Below, piece by piece: positions 27,166-36,873 of a stretch of DNA of 49,798 bases. A program made the translations under genes and the position numbers. Positions within the stretch are counted from its first letter, which is position 1. Each line of letters opens with the position of its first letter. Source of the stretch: Candidatus Thiodiazotropha sp. (GTDB lineage: Bacteria; Pseudomonadota; Gammaproteobacteria; Chromatiales; Chromatiaceae); contig JAIVEQ010000004.1 in NCBI GenBank assembly GCA_023838465.1, positions 99,379-149,176 of the forward strand, given 5' to 3'. Below the pieces are notes generated by a model. It did no database searches and was not told where the DNA came from. It saw only the letters and a list, made by a program, of their open reading frames with translations.

Positions 27166-28464
27166 ATGAAAATTACCCGAAGAGGTTTTGTTAAAGGCGC
27201 AGGTGCGGCAACAGCCATCGGCATGATGGGCACACCTTATATCGCCCTCGGCGCATCCAAAAAGGTTGTTGTCGTCGGTGGTGGTACCGGTGGCGCCACT
27301 GCAGCGAAATATCTGCGTATGGCCGATCCGACCATTGAGGTCACACTGATCGAAGCCAACAAGCACTACTACACCTGCTACATGTCCAACGAAGTGTTGG
27401 GTGGCGGTCGTAGTATCGATTCCATCAAGTTCGGTTATAGCGGACTCGGTTCACATGGCGTCAAGGTAGTCCATGACGTAGTCACCGCAATTGATGCCAA
27501 AGGTAAGATGGTGAAGACGGCAGGTGGCGAAAGCTTCCCTTACGACCGTTGTATTGTTGCACCCGGTATCGACTTCAAGTGGGACAGCATCGATGGTTAT
27601 GACGCCAAGGTTGCCGAGGATATTCCTCACGCCTGGAAAGCCGGCTCTCAAACCGTCACCCTGCGCAAGCAGCTTGAAGCGATGAAGGATGGTGGCACAG
27701 TGGTTATCGCACCACCCGGCAATCCTTTCCGCTGTCCTCCAGGACCCTATGAGCGTGCCTCTCAGATTGCTCACTATCTGAAACAGCACAAGCCTAAATC
27801 GAAGATCCTGATCCTCGATCCGAAGCCTAAATTCTCAAAGATGGGTCTCTTCACCCAAGGTTGGAAAGCGCTGTATGGCTACGAGACCGACAATTCCATG
27901 ATCGAATGGCGTGGCAGTGCTCAGGGTTCCAACGATAATGCCGTGGTTAAGGTTGATGCTGGCTCTAGAAGTGTCACCACAGGTTTTGATGACACGGTGA
28001 AGGCTGATGTGTTGAATGTCATTCCGAATCAGATGGCGGGTAAGATCGCCTTTGCTGCCGGCCTGACCAATGACAGCGGCTGGTGCCCCATTAACCTGCA
28101 CACTTTCGAATCCACCATGCACAAGAACATTCATGTGATTGGTGACGCTTCGATAGCCAAAGGTATGCCGAAGTCCGGTTATGCGGCCAACTCTGAAGCA
28201 AAGGTCTGCGCAGCAAGCGTAGCTGCCCTGTTGAACGGTCAGGAGCCTGGTACGCCAGCCTACGTCAATACATGCTACTCAATTGTCGGTAAGGATTGGG
28301 GTATCTCGGTGGCAGCTGTCTATCAGCTGGCTCAGGATGGATCCAAGATCACCAAGATATCTGGCGGTCTGACACCCACTGACGCAACAGCGGAGATGCG
28401 TGCTCGCGAAGTCAAGTACGCCCACAGCTGGTTTACCAATATCACCAACGATATTTTCATGTAA
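27166..28464 (+). CDS. fccB: sulfide dehydrogenase flavoprotein subunit FccB
   Basis: A 432-residue FAD protein. A twin-arginine signal ([20 protein letters not shown]) exports it folded. The FAD site [19 protein letters not shown] follows, and the CPPGPYERA segment contains a cysteine that fits the redox-active disulfide. [20 protein letters not shown] binds FAD near the C-terminus. The length matches FccB. The spacing from fccA is about 16 bases, so both form one transcript. An upstream extension to 27100 overlaps fccA and is not signal-like; GAGGGG supports the ATG at 27166. Confidence 0.95.
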   Translation: MKITRRGFVKGAGAATAIGMMGTPYIALGASKKVVVVGGGTGGATAAKYLRMADPTIEVTLIEANKHYYTCYMSNEVLGGGRSIDSIKFGYSGLGSHGVKVVHDVVTAIDAKGKMVKTAGGESFPYDRCIVAPGIDFKWDSIDGYDAKVAEDIPHAWKAGSQTVTLRKQLEAMKDGGTVVIAPPGNPFRCPPGPYERASQIAHYLKQHKPKSKILILDPKPKFSKMGLFTQGWKALYGYETDNSMIEWRGSAQGSNDNAVVKVDAGSRSVTTGFDDTVKADVLNVIPNQMAGKIAFAAGLTNDSGWCPINLHTFESTMHKNIHVIGDASIAKGMPKSGYAANSEAKVCAASVAALLNGQEPGTPAYVNTCYSIVGKDWGISVAAVYQLAQDGSKITKISGGLTPTDATAEMRAREVKYAHSWFTNITNDIFM

Positions 28465-28474
28465 ATCAACTGCC

Positions 28475-28495
28475 GGCCAGGGATTGGCCTTTTTT
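28475..28495 (+). terminator. terminator after fccB
   Basis: A GGCCA...TGGCC stem with a five-base loop followed by six T residues, 11 bases after the fccB stop. It is a clear rho-independent terminator for the fccAB transcript. Confidence 0.85.
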
Positions 28496-28509
28496 ATGTT
28501 GTCTATTTT

Positions 28510-29286
28510 TTATCTTGGACGGCTGGGTCTGGTTGGCCGTTGATCGATCATATACCCAGCACCGGAATGCATTGTTGATGGCCGTGCAAAATTGGGGAAA
28601 TCCGGATTGTGCCAACCCTCAGTTGCCAGTTTCTCCTTAGGTGGCTTGATCCGTGACACATAGTCGAGCACCGCACGAATATCGCGATGGGTAAAGCGGT
28701 GGATCTGTTTGACCATTTTCTTATCTGCATTTCTGCGCCTCTCCATCTTGATCCACTCGAACTGGCGCAACAGATAGCGATAATGCTGACCATAAATTGC
28801 GGGAATATGGTCATCCAGAATACCCTCACCCGTCTCGCCGTGGCACTCGGTACAGTTATCCTTGTAGAGTTGTTCACCTAATGCCAGATCGATGCCTGGC
28901 CCCACCCCATTATGGGGACTCATTGGTAACTGAGCGATATAGGCTGCCACATCGGCGATCTCCTGGGCGCCACCGAGCAGTTGCGGCGATGTAAAGGGCA
29001 CCATGGTGGGATTATCTCTGTTCCTCGCACGGATATCAGCCAGTTGCTTAATCAATACCGTGGCCAGTTGTCCGGCAACCTGAGGATAGGCGCCGCTGTC
29101 TAGTCCCCATCCCTCGGGTGTATGGCAGACAGCACAGATTCGATAGACCTTTCTGCCGTTTTCCAGATCAGGCGTCATCTCCATCGCCTGCTCATATTCA
29201 CGCATTGCTGCTCCCGATGGCTCAGCAATGCATTGACCTGCCACCATCAAGCTAAAAAAGGACATTGCCCAGATAGACTTTCTCAT
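28510..29286 (-). CDS. diheme cytochrome c, c4-like
   Basis: A 258-residue secreted protein with two CxxCH hemes, CAVCH (about residue 53) and CTECH (about 147), and repeated cytochrome domains. The signal peptide (MSFFSLMVAGQCIAE) sits after the ATG at 29286, which has GGGAG six bases upstream; the longer frame to 29322 is not preferred. Segments MVPFTSPQLLGG and the IPAIYGQHYRYLLRQFE part match c4-type diheme proteins near sulfide dehydrogenase genes. It likely takes electrons from FccAB. Confidence 0.88.
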   Translation of the reverse strand: MRKSIWAMSFFSLMVAGQCIAEPSGAAMREYEQAMEMTPDLENGRKVYRICAVCHTPEGWGLDSGAYPQVAGQLATVLIKQLADIRARNRDNPTMVPFTSPQLLGGAQEIADVAAYIAQLPMSPHNGVGPGIDLALGEQLYKDNCTECHGETGEGILDDHIPAIYGQHYRYLLRQFEWIKMERRRNADKKMVKQIHRFTHRDIRAVLDYVSRIKPPKEKLATEGWHNPDFPNFARPSTMHSGAGYMIDQRPTRPSRPR

Positions 29287-29898
29287 TGAGACTCCCATGG
29301 TGTTAATCGTCATATACAACACCTTCGCAAACTGAAAGGATTGGCGGATATAAATATCTAAGTTGATATGCTCAATCGTCGTCGTTGTATCCTGAAATCA
29401 TGATCCAGGCTTTTTTTAAGTTCCGTAACATTTAATATAGCGAGGCAAGTGCTCAGGCACAATAAAAAAACAGCTTTATTTCACTCATTACACAGGATTG
29501 CCATAAAACCATCTTGACTATAAACCACATAACCATGGGTGAGTTTCTTGCTGTTTGATCATAATCAATTTAAACATCTCCACTCCATGTCGGCTCTTTA
29601 ATTACCCCACTTCTGGTAGCGTAATGATCATTGAAAGATCAGGTCTGTTTTGTGAAAATGCCTGCGGATAAAAAAAGCAACAAACCACAGGGGAATCATG
29701 CGCAAACAACCAATTAAAACAATGGAGCATGCGCCTCTCAACCGGAGGAGAACTTTAATTCTTTAATTCCCAAATCGCTCAATTCAACAGACCGGTTTTA
29801 TTTGGAATCCAACCGCTTGTCACATGTGGTGGTGTCGATTGCCAATACATGCTGAAGACTTTCATAACGACCTTAAAGAAACCTGGAGCCACAATAAT
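29287..29898. other. divergent intergenic region with FNR site
   Basis: 612 bases between two cytochrome genes transcribed in opposite directions. It contains a perfect FNR palindrome at 29555-29568. No ORF in it has coding character, and no tRNA was seen. The first 75 codons of a frame from 29824 lead into the next gene but lack a ribosome-binding site. Confidence 0.55.
29555..29568. promoter_or_regulatory. perfect FNR/ANR site between two cytochrome genes
   Basis: TTGATCATAATCAA fits TTGAT-N4-ATCAA with no mismatch. It lies roughly midway between the divergent cytochrome genes and could control either or both in response to oxygen. Confidence 0.75.
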
Positions 29899-30510
29899 AT
29901 GAAAAGGCTATTGATAACCCTTTTACTCACCTTCCCGATAGTCACACAGGCAGTTGACTTGGAAAATGGTAAGAAGCAGGCAAGAAGCTGTGCACTTTGC
30001 CATGGTCATTACGGTCAGGGCACTCCGGGGCCCGCGTCACCGCGACTCGCCGGCACACCGGCCGGTTATATGGTTAAACAGATCGAAGCATACATCAATG
30101 AGGAACGGATCAACCCGCGCATGGTGATCACCTCTTCTCTCCATTCCATCAGCGAAGAGGAGATCGATGATATCGCCGCCTATTACGAAAGCGTCAATCT
30201 TGAGAAGATTAACCCGATATTGAACAGGATCCCTGCCTGGCCAGGTAACATTGAACTGGGATCAGAACTCTATAACGGCGACTGCAAGAGCTGCCATCGT
30301 AAAAACGGTATGGGAAAATCACGCAAGAGTATACCGGCACTGGCACTGCAATACCCACGCTACCTGTTCCGCCAGATCAAGATGTTCCAATGGGATAAAC
30401 GGGTCCACGATGACGACCCTGAAGATGAAACATTCGATGAGCTGAAGGACCAGGATATTGAAGCACTGCTTGCCTATATATCGTCACTGGCGCCCAGCAA
30501 TAAAAAGTAA
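29899..30510 (+). CDS. diheme cytochrome c, c4-like
   Basis: A 203-residue protein with a signal peptide (LLITLLLTFPIVTQAVDLEN) and two heme motifs CALCH (near residue 35) and CKSCH (about 131). The domains are of class I cytochrome c type (GQGTPGPASPRLAGTPAGYM, IPALALQYPRYLFRQIK) and resemble the product of the divergent gene at 28510. GGAG lies 11 bases before the ATG. The next gene, a DUF302 protein, starts 53 bases after its stop. Confidence 0.87.
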   Translation: MKRLLITLLLTFPIVTQAVDLENGKKQARSCALCHGHYGQGTPGPASPRLAGTPAGYMVKQIEAYINEERINPRMVITSSLHSISEEEIDDIAAYYESVNLEKINPILNRIPAWPGNIELGSELYNGDCKSCHRKNGMGKSRKSIPALALQYPRYLFRQIKMFQWDKRVHDDDPEDETFDELKDQDIEALLAYISSLAPSNKK

Positions 30511-30562
30511 ACGGACTCACTGATAATAATTTCACGAACCGAACAATACTCGGGAGAAGATA

Positions 30563-31072
30563 ATGAAATCGATTAAAGCACTGGCACTCGTTTTTGTGCT
30601 ATGTCTTACCATGACTGCCACAACCCTGGCGTCAGATCAGCCAGAAATCAATATTACCGATATCAATCAGACCGTGGTGCAAATGAGCGTCAAAGACGGG
30701 GTCACAAAAGATGATGCCGTACAGGCCTTGATGTCCCGCGCTGCTGAAATCAATTTGAAGTATGTCGCCAGACAGCAGGTTTCAAAGGAGCTGGAGGCAC
30801 GCGGACTCAAGACACCCTACCTTGACATCTTTCAGTTCTGTAATCCGGAAGATGCGCGAAAGATGATCATGCACGATCCGATCTATGCCGCTTATATGCC
30901 TTGTCGCATTGCAATGGTGGAGGACAAGGAGGGCAAACTCTGGCTGATGATGCTGAACCTGGATATGCTGATCAACAGTGAGCTGCTGCCACCAGAACTC
31001 ACCGAGATTGCCATTCGGGTAAACCAGGCCATGCTTGATGTGATGGTCGCTGGAGCCACTGGCGAATTCTGA
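30563..31072 (+). CDS. DUF302-family periplasmic protein
   Basis: A 169-residue protein with a signal peptide (ALALVFVLCLTMTATTLASD). Its core has the DUF302 pattern: IFQFCNPEDARKMI, YAAYMPCRIAMVEDKEGKLW and LMMLNLDMLI. DUF302 proteins occur next to cytochrome and sulfur-oxidation genes, but their activity is not established. It follows the diheme cytochrome gene and ends 16 bases before a strong terminator, so the two genes form one unit. Confidence 0.82.
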   Translation: MKSIKALALVFVLCLTMTATTLASDQPEINITDINQTVVQMSVKDGVTKDDAVQALMSRAAEINLKYVARQQVSKELEARGLKTPYLDIFQFCNPEDARKMIMHDPIYAAYMPCRIAMVEDKEGKLWLMMLNLDMLINSELLPPELTEIAIRVNQAMLDVMVAGATGEF

Positions 31073-31087
31073 ACTGTAACCGATAAT

Positions 31088-31123
31088 AAAAACCCCGACG
31101 CCCTGCGGGCTCGGGGTTTTTTT
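31088..31123 (+). terminator. rho-independent terminator
   Basis: A strong stem AAACCCCGA...TCGGGGTTT, with an inner GCCC/GGGC pair, runs into a T tract. It lies just after the DUF302 stop. On the minus strand the flanking A's would serve the opposite direction less well. Confidence 0.9.
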
Positions 31124-31181
31124 ATGCTGACTCGATCAAACCGGTTTCCGGCCGGTAGGATGAGGCGAGATCTCTAATCCT

Positions 31182-31640
31182 TCAAGGCTTACACAAATTG
31201 TCAGCAAGATTGGCCTGAAAGATAGCCTTGTGAATATCACCCAGACTAAGCATGCCCACCAAGCGGCCGGCATCGGTAACCGGAATGCGACGGAATTTAT
31301 GCCGCACCATAATAGTAGCTGCACGCAACACATGCATATCGGGGTTAACTGAGATCACATTGGCAGTCATCACATCGGACACCTTGAGATTCACTACATC
31401 TTTATACTGCGACATCATACTGTCGTAGTCGGGTGCAGACATACCATCCATGATATCTTCCAGGGAGGGAAACATCCGGTGCAATACATCCTTCTCCGCG
31501 ATAATCCCTGCCAACTTGCCGTCTTCCTCAACCGGAAGGCCGCTGTAACGAAACAGGCACATCAGAGAGACTACCTCCAGAAGCTTGGCATCCGGGGTCA
31601 CCGTTTTAGGTGATCTTGACATTATTTCGCTTACCAGCAT
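31182..31640 (-). CDS. CBS-domain pair protein
   Basis: A 152-residue protein made of two CBS domains: EIMSRSPKTVTPDAKLLEVV ... GLPVEEDGKLAGIIAEKDVL and VSDVMTANVISVNPDMHVL ... FRRIPVTDAGRLVGMLSLGD. Such stand-alone Bateman modules bind adenosine nucleotides and regulate partner enzymes. No enzyme domain is attached. The neighbours are a DUF302 gene and the nrdA control region, so the partner is unknown. Confidence 0.9.
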   Translation of the reverse strand: MLVSEIMSRSPKTVTPDAKLLEVVSLMCLFRYSGLPVEEDGKLAGIIAEKDVLHRMFPSLEDIMDGMSAPDYDSMMSQYKDVVNLKVSDVMTANVISVNPDMHVLRAATIMVRHKFRRIPVTDAGRLVGMLSLGDIHKAIFQANLADNLCKP

Positions 31641-31906
31641 CGAAACAACTCCTCATCAGTTCAATTGTAAAAAGTGACCACTCAACAGTCCCAGCTTGTA
31701 GAACAGGTGAAGAGTGACTTCCTTGGGATTCGGGGTTTTCACCAGTGCCACACAATACCCATTATGGGTGTGGTTGCCAACCCTTTTCCCAATCCCAAGC
31801 AGCTGAACTAGCAGGACAATTCAACGCTGATATCGTTACCCCATGCTGGTTGGTCAGGATCATTGACAAGCTTCATAATAATCTTTGTCTCATTCATCAA
31901 AAGATA

Positions 31907-31925
31907 GGTGGGGCAGAGCCCCACC
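31907..31925. repeat. REP-like palindrome GGTGGGGC...GCCCCACC, copy 2
   Basis: GGTGGGGC-AGA-GCCCCACC, a perfect 8-bp inverted repeat with a three-base loop. It is the same palindrome as at 16758 and 45194. Confidence 0.65.
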
Positions 31926-32227
31926 CTGCACCTCGAAATGGATCGTAGATACCATCTCTCCCAGCCCCACCGTAAGCTGCTGAAAGTTTAAGTCGTATCC
32001 GTGATTTGTCGTGACCAAACAAAGACGCTGCCTTAGCGTCAGGCAAAAGGAGGAGCGGTTATCAAATTCAGGGCCGAAAAAGAATTAGATTCCCGGAATG
32101 GAGGAAGATCTCAAACAGCCTATTTTGTTTACAAAAAACCAACCTCCAATCACCCCCCCTGAAGGAAATAATTACCCAGTGATGTAAGCCAATGATTTGC
32201 CGGTAAAAGCACACAATAATCCATAAC

Positions 32228-32268
32228 TTATCCACAATTGACACACAGACAAGCCCCCCTTTTCCACA
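32228..32268. promoter_or_regulatory. DnaA boxes upstream of nrdA
   Basis: TTATCCACA (32228-32236) is a perfect DnaA box, and TTTTCCACA (32260-32268) is a one-mismatch box 32 bases later. In E. coli nrdAB is activated through DnaA boxes in the same place, so a link with replication timing is plausible. Confidence 0.65.
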
Positions 32269-32275
32269 GCTTCAT

Positions 32276-32323
32276 ACACAATATCTTGTGGTTGACATCG
32301 GCGAAATTGGATATATATTGTGT
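32276..32323. promoter_or_regulatory. paired NrdR boxes upstream of nrdA
   Basis: ACACAATATCTTGTGG (32276-32291) and TGGATATATATTGTGT (32308-32323) start 32 bases apart, as do the two boxes before nrdD. This is the spacing needed for NrdR. Both reductase operons therefore seem to be repressed by NrdR. Confidence 0.8.
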
Positions 32324-32606
32324 TTACTGGTTTTGAAAATCGGATTTGACTCCTCATCTCAACAACCAGCCCGAAAGGCCGGAAAAATAATCGGCCAACG
32401 GATGAAAAAACGGTTTCAAGGATGGCAATTCCCGCACCATGAGACCGCTTTAAGACAGGGCAGGCAACGACACGCAACAGCCGGCGGTCCTGTCACTATA
32501 AATAGACAACAACCTAGAGACCACCTTAGACATTCGAAAGCCTGGGCAGCCTATTCACAGTCCCGGAGCAGCGATGGCTACTAAGCGAACATATTCAGGA
32601 GAAGAG

Positions 32607-35492
32607 ATGGCCACACAAGCAGCCAACGGCGACGCATCCATTGCAGTTACCCAGCCACCTGTGATGCAGGAATCCGCACACCCGGCCCAGCCCGCCAGCA
32701 CGAGCGGCATCCAGGTCATCCGCCGCAATGGCAAAGTCACCCATTTCGACCCTGGCAAGATCGCAGTCGCAGTGACCAAGGCCTTTCTTGCCGTCGAAGG
32801 GGGCAATGCTGCAGCATCCGGGCGTATCCACGACACCGTCAAGGCACTCACTGACCAAGTGGTCAGCGCCCTGACTCGACGCATGCCCGATAACGGCACC
32901 GTCCATATCGAAGATATACAGGACCAGGTGGAACTGTCGCTGATGCGCTCCGGTGAGCACAAAGCCGCCCGCGCCTATGTACTCTATCGTGAAAGTCAGA
33001 CCCAGAAACGGGCCGAAGAGGCCGCCAAGCGCGCCGAGATCGAAGGTATTCCCGAGGAGCATCGGGTCAACGTCACCCTGGCTGACGGCACCACCCGCCC
33101 CCTCGACATCGAACGCCTGCAGGCGCTGGTCAACGAGGCGTGTAACGGTCTGGCTGAAGTCGATCCTGCACACATCCTGCAGGATGCCTGTCGAAATCTG
33201 TTCGATGGTGTGAAAGAGAGCGATGTCTCCCAGACCCTGGTGATGAGCGCCCGCACCCTGATCGATCAGGAGCCCAACTACTCCCAGGTCGCCGCCCGGC
33301 TGCTGCTCGACATCCTGCGTCGTGAAGCCCTCGATTTTCTCAATATCGGCACCCGGGTCAATACCCAGGCGGAGATGGCCGAATGCTATTGCAGCTACTT
33401 CAAACGCTACATCCAGCAGGCCGAAGAGCTGGAACTGCTCGACGGCCGTCTCGGTCAGTACGACCTGGATCGACTGATTGCTGCGATGAAACCGGAACGG
33501 GATCTGCAGTTTACCTATCTGGGTTTGCAGACCCTCTATGACCGCTACTTCATCCACAGTGAGAGCGGTATTCGTTTCGAGATGCCCCAGGCCTTCTTCA
33601 TGCGAGTCGCGATGGGACTGGCGATCAACGAGATCGACCGGGAGGCCCGGGCCATCGAGTTCTACAACCTGCTCTCCTCCTTCGATTTCATGAGTTCGAC
33701 ACCGACCCTGTTCAACGCCGGCACCCTGCGGCCGCAGCTCTCCAGCTGCTACCTGACCACCGTCGCCGACGATCTGGACGGTATCTACAGCAGCATCAAG
33801 GATAACGCCCTGCTCTCCAAGTTTGCCGGTGGTCTGGGCAACGACTGGACCCAGGTACGCGGCCTCGGCGCCCACATCAAGGGCACCAACGGCAAGTCCC
33901 AGGGCGTGGTGCCCTTCCTCAAGGTGGCCAATGACACTGCGGTGGCCGTCAACCAGGGCGGCAAGCGCAAGGGCGCGGTCTGCGCCTACCTGGAGACCTG
34001 GCACGTCGACATCGAGGAGTTCCTCGAGCTGCGCAAGAATACCGGTGACGAGCGCCGCCGCACCCACGACATGAACACCGCCAACTGGATCCCCGACCTG
34101 TTCATGCAGCGGGTCGCCGAAGATAAAGAGTGGACCCTGTTTTCCCCCAACGAGACCCCGGACCTGCACGACCTGACCGGCAAGGCCTTCGAAAAGGCCT
34201 ATGTCGCCTACGAAGAGAAGGCGGCCCGTGGTGAGATGGATGTGGTGAAGAAGGTCAAGGCGAACGATCTGTGGCGTAAGATGCTCGGTCTGCTGTTCGA
34301 GACCGGCCATCCCTGGATCACCTTCAAGGATCCCTGCAACCTACGCTACACCAACCAGCACATGGGTGTGGTACACAGCTCCAATCTCTGTACCGAAATC
34401 ACTCTGCACACCAATGATCAGGAGATCGCAGTCTGCAACCTGGGCTCGGTCAACCTGACCGCCCATGTCAGCGAACAGGGTCTCGATATGGAGAAGCTGC
34501 AGAAGACCGTGACCACGGCGATGCGCATGCTCGACAATGTCATCGACTACAACTTCTACAGCGTCCCCCAGGCACGCCACTCCAATCTGCGTCACCGCCC
34601 GGTGGGACTCGGCATCATGGGTTTCCAGGACGCCCTCTACAAACAGCGTATGCCCTATACCTCCGATGAAGCCCTGAGCTTCGCCGACCGTTCCATGGAG
34701 GCAGTCAGCTACTTCGCCATCCAGGCCTCTTCCGACCTCGCTGCAGAGCGTGGCCGCTACTCCACCTATGAAGGCTCCCTGTGGAGCCAGGGCATCCTGC
34801 CCATCGACTCCCTCAAGCTGCTCAAGGCGGAGCGTGGCGACTACCTGCAGGTGGATGAGAGCCAGACCCTCGACTGGGACGCCCTGCGTGACAAGATCAA
34901 GACCCAGGGTATGCGCAACTCCAACACCATGGCGATCGCCCCCACCGCGACCATCTCCAACATCTGCGGTGTCAGCCAGTCGATTGAGCCCACCTACCAG
35001 AACCTGTTCGTCAAATCGAACCTCTCCGGTGAGTTCACCGTGGTCAATCCCTACATGGTCCACGACCTGAAGCAGCTCGACCTGTGGGACGACGTGATGA
35101 TCAACGACCTCAAATACTATGACGGTTCCCTGCAGCCCATCGACCGTATCCCTGAAGAGATCAAGGCGGTCTACGCCACCGCCTTCGAGATTGACGCCCG
35201 CTGGCTGGTGGAGGCCGGTTCCCGTCGCCAGAAATGGATCGACCAGGGCCAGTCCCTCAACCTCTACATGGCAGAGCCCTCCGGCAAGATGCTCGACAAC
35301 CTCTACAAACTGGCCTGGGTGCGTGGATTGAAGACCACCTACTACCTGCGCTCAATCGGCGCCACCGGTGCGGAGAAGACCTCGGTCCAACAGGGTGGCA
35401 GCAGCGGCAGTGTCGACCTGATCGGCGCCAGCGGCAGCGAAGCACCCAAGGCCTGCTCGATCCTCGACCCGGACTGCGATGCGTGCCAATAG
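32607..35492 (+). CDS. nrdA: class I ribonucleoside-diphosphate reductase alpha subunit NrdA
   Basis: A 961-residue aerobic reductase subunit. Two ATP-cone-like domains lie at the N-terminus (IQVIRRNGKVTHFDPGKIAV, and the VNVTLADGTTRPLDIERLQA segment). The catalytic barrel holds the redox cysteine in SSCYLTTVADD, the NLCTEITLHT active-site Cys-Glu pair and MGFQDALY. The C-terminal swinging-arm cysteines are in LDPDCDACQ. A start at 32574 is possible, but AGGAGAAGAG directly precedes the ATG at 32607. nrdB follows after 55 bases. Confidence 0.96.
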   Translation: MATQAANGDASIAVTQPPVMQESAHPAQPASTSGIQVIRRNGKVTHFDPGKIAVAVTKAFLAVEGGNAAASGRIHDTVKALTDQVVSALTRRMPDNGTVHIEDIQDQVELSLMRSGEHKAARAYVLYRESQTQKRAEEAAKRAEIEGIPEEHRVNVTLADGTTRPLDIERLQALVNEACNGLAEVDPAHILQDACRNLFDGVKESDVSQTLVMSARTLIDQEPNYSQVAARLLLDILRREALDFLNIGTRVNTQAEMAECYCSYFKRYIQQAEELELLDGRLGQYDLDRLIAAMKPERDLQFTYLGLQTLYDRYFIHSESGIRFEMPQAFFMRVAMGLAINEIDREARAIEFYNLLSSFDFMSSTPTLFNAGTLRPQLSSCYLTTVADDLDGIYSSIKDNALLSKFAGGLGNDWTQVRGLGAHIKGTNGKSQGVVPFLKVANDTAVAVNQGGKRKGAVCAYLETWHVDIEEFLELRKNTGDERRRTHDMNTANWIPDLFMQRVAEDKEWTLFSPNETPDLHDLTGKAFEKAYVAYEEKAARGEMDVVKKVKANDLWRKMLGLLFETGHPWITFKDPCNLRYTNQHMGVVHSSNLCTEITLHTNDQEIAVCNLGSVNLTAHVSEQGLDMEKLQKTVTTAMRMLDNVIDYNFYSVPQARHSNLRHRPVGLGIMGFQDALYKQRMPYTSDEALSFADRSMEAVSYFAIQASSDLAAERGRYSTYEGSLWSQGILPIDSLKLLKAERGDYLQVDESQTLDWDALRDKIKTQGMRNSNTMAIAPTATISNICGVSQSIEPTYQNLFVKSNLSGEFTVVNPYMVHDLKQLDLWDDVMINDLKYYDGSLQPIDRIPEEIKAVYATAFEIDARWLVEAGSRRQKWIDQGQSLNLYMAEPSGKMLDNLYKLAWVRGLKTTYYLRSIGATGAEKTSVQQGGSSGSVDLIGASGSEAPKACSILDPDCDACQ

Positions 35493-35547
35493 GCAGAACC
35501 GTGATGAACAACACCCAAGTGAAAAGAATCAGAGAGGGGAATAGACA

Positions 35548-36708
35548 ATGTTGAACTGGGACGACCCACTCGCCAAACCGGCGCCGATAGAGACCACCCC
35601 TGCGCCAACGGTAGCCGACAAACAACCCACCCATCCCCATGTGGTGGAAGAGGCCGCCAAGGCCCTGCAGGCTGAACCGGTCGTCGAGACACCAGCGGTG
35701 GATATGAAGCCGGTCAACCCGGATGACAAACGGGTCGTCAACGGTATGACCGACATCAACCAGTTGGCGCCCTTCAAGTACCCCTGGGCCTGGGAGTACT
35801 TCCTCAACGGCAACAAGAACCACTGGACGCCGCTGGACATCAACATGGCCCAGGACGTCCACGACTACCAGCGTAAACTGACCCTCGAAGAGCGTCATGT
35901 GTATGAGAACGTGCTCTCCTATCTCACCACCTCCGACATCCTGGCGATGCGCAACATCGGCCTGGCGGTGATGGAGAAGATGAGCGCCCCCGAGTTGCAG
36001 ATCTACCAGGCCCGTCAGGTCTATGAAGAGTCCCTGCACACCTGGACCTACCAGCATTGCATCGAGACCATCGGCCTTGACCAGGGTGAGATCTACAATC
36101 GCTACCGGGTGGTGCCGGAGATCAACAAAAAGATCCAGATCACCAACCGCCGCCTCTCCTCCATCCTGCGCGCCGACATCAACCTGCGCGACCCGGACGA
36201 GCTGCAGAACTTCGTCATGGCCTACATCTTCTTTGCCGCCATCTTCGAAGGTTGCTGGTTCTACAACGGCTTCAGCCCGATCTTCGCCCTGCAGCGTCGC
36301 GGCCTGATGAAGGGTACCGCCGAGCAGTTGCAATACATCATGCGCGATGAAGTGCTGCACGCCTCATTCGGTATCCGGGTCGTCAAGCAGATTATCCTGG
36401 AAGAGAATATCACCCTGGATAAAAAAGCGTTGCGCGTCATGTGGGACGAGGCAGAGGCCGCCGAGGTCGGCTATGCCGGTTACATCCTGCGCGATCCGAT
36501 ACTGGGTTACTCCAAAGAGGATCACATCGGCCAGTTCCGGTTCACCGCCAACCGTCGTGCACGGCAGTTGGGAATCGATGAACCTTTTCCTGGCGCCGAG
36601 GCAACTCTGCCTTGGTTGGATGAGCAAGCCAATCTTCGCAAGGAGAAGAATTTCTTTGAGACACGTGTTACCGAATATCAGACCGGTGGCGCGTTGAAGT
36701 GGGATTGA
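35548..36708 (+). CDS. nrdB: class I ribonucleoside-diphosphate reductase beta subunit NrdB
   Basis: A 386-residue ferritin-like radical-generating subunit. The metal and radical motif is ESLHTWTYQH (ExxHxxxY, with tyrosine as the likely radical site), followed by EGCWFYNGF and the second ExxH in MRDEVLHASFG. The first 55 residues are proline-rich and not conserved. It is translated from the nrdA transcript and ends at a terminator. An NrdB with a conserved radical tyrosine indicates a normal class Ia-like enzyme. Confidence 0.96.
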   Translation: MLNWDDPLAKPAPIETTPAPTVADKQPTHPHVVEEAAKALQAEPVVETPAVDMKPVNPDDKRVVNGMTDINQLAPFKYPWAWEYFLNGNKNHWTPLDINMAQDVHDYQRKLTLEERHVYENVLSYLTTSDILAMRNIGLAVMEKMSAPELQIYQARQVYEESLHTWTYQHCIETIGLDQGEIYNRYRVVPEINKKIQITNRRLSSILRADINLRDPDELQNFVMAYIFFAAIFEGCWFYNGFSPIFALQRRGLMKGTAEQLQYIMRDEVLHASFGIRVVKQIILEENITLDKKALRVMWDEAEAAEVGYAGYILRDPILGYSKEDHIGQFRFTANRRARQLGIDEPFPGAEATLPWLDEQANLRKEKNFFETRVTEYQTGGALKWD

Positions 36709-36733
36709 TCGGCAATAGCCGATTGTTTTTTTT
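36706..36733 (+). terminator. terminator after nrdAB
   Basis: ATCGGC, loop AATA, GCCGAT, then TG and eight T residues. The hairpin begins inside the nrdB stop region. Confidence 0.9.
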
Positions 36734-36859
36734 AATTATGAATTTTGAATGCTGAATGTTGAATTAACGTGCTCGCTTTGCTCGCGCTTATTTAGAAATG
36801 AAGACGTGAGTACAGCGAACACCCACAATTCAAAACTCAAAATTCATCATTCAAAATTA
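36733..36859. repeat. inverted-repeat element, MITE-like
   Basis: A 127-bp block bounded by imperfect inverted arms of about 32 bases (left 36733-36764, right 36827-36859), both of the AATTTTGAAT type. The centre (ACGTGCTCGCTTTGCTCGCG...) is GC-rich. Similar arms occur alone at 5931-5960 and 10381-10411, so this is a dispersed non-coding repeat. Confidence 0.55.
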
Positions 36860-36873
36860 CCCGGAGGGTACAC

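Larger units (their letters stand above)
31641..32275. other. intergenic, palindrome-rich
   Basis: About 630 bases between the CBS gene and the nrdA control region. It contains a CCACAC...GTGTGG hairpin near 31747-31772, a REP-like palindrome at 31907-31925 and a DnaA box at the right end. No convincing gene. Confidence 0.45.

Noticed and set aside
32595..34310. 571-residue minus-strand open frame
   Set aside because: Antisense shadow of nrdA caused by GC-biased codons; it has no family motif.
35257..36360. 367-residue minus-strand open frame
   Set aside because: Antisense shadow of nrdB.
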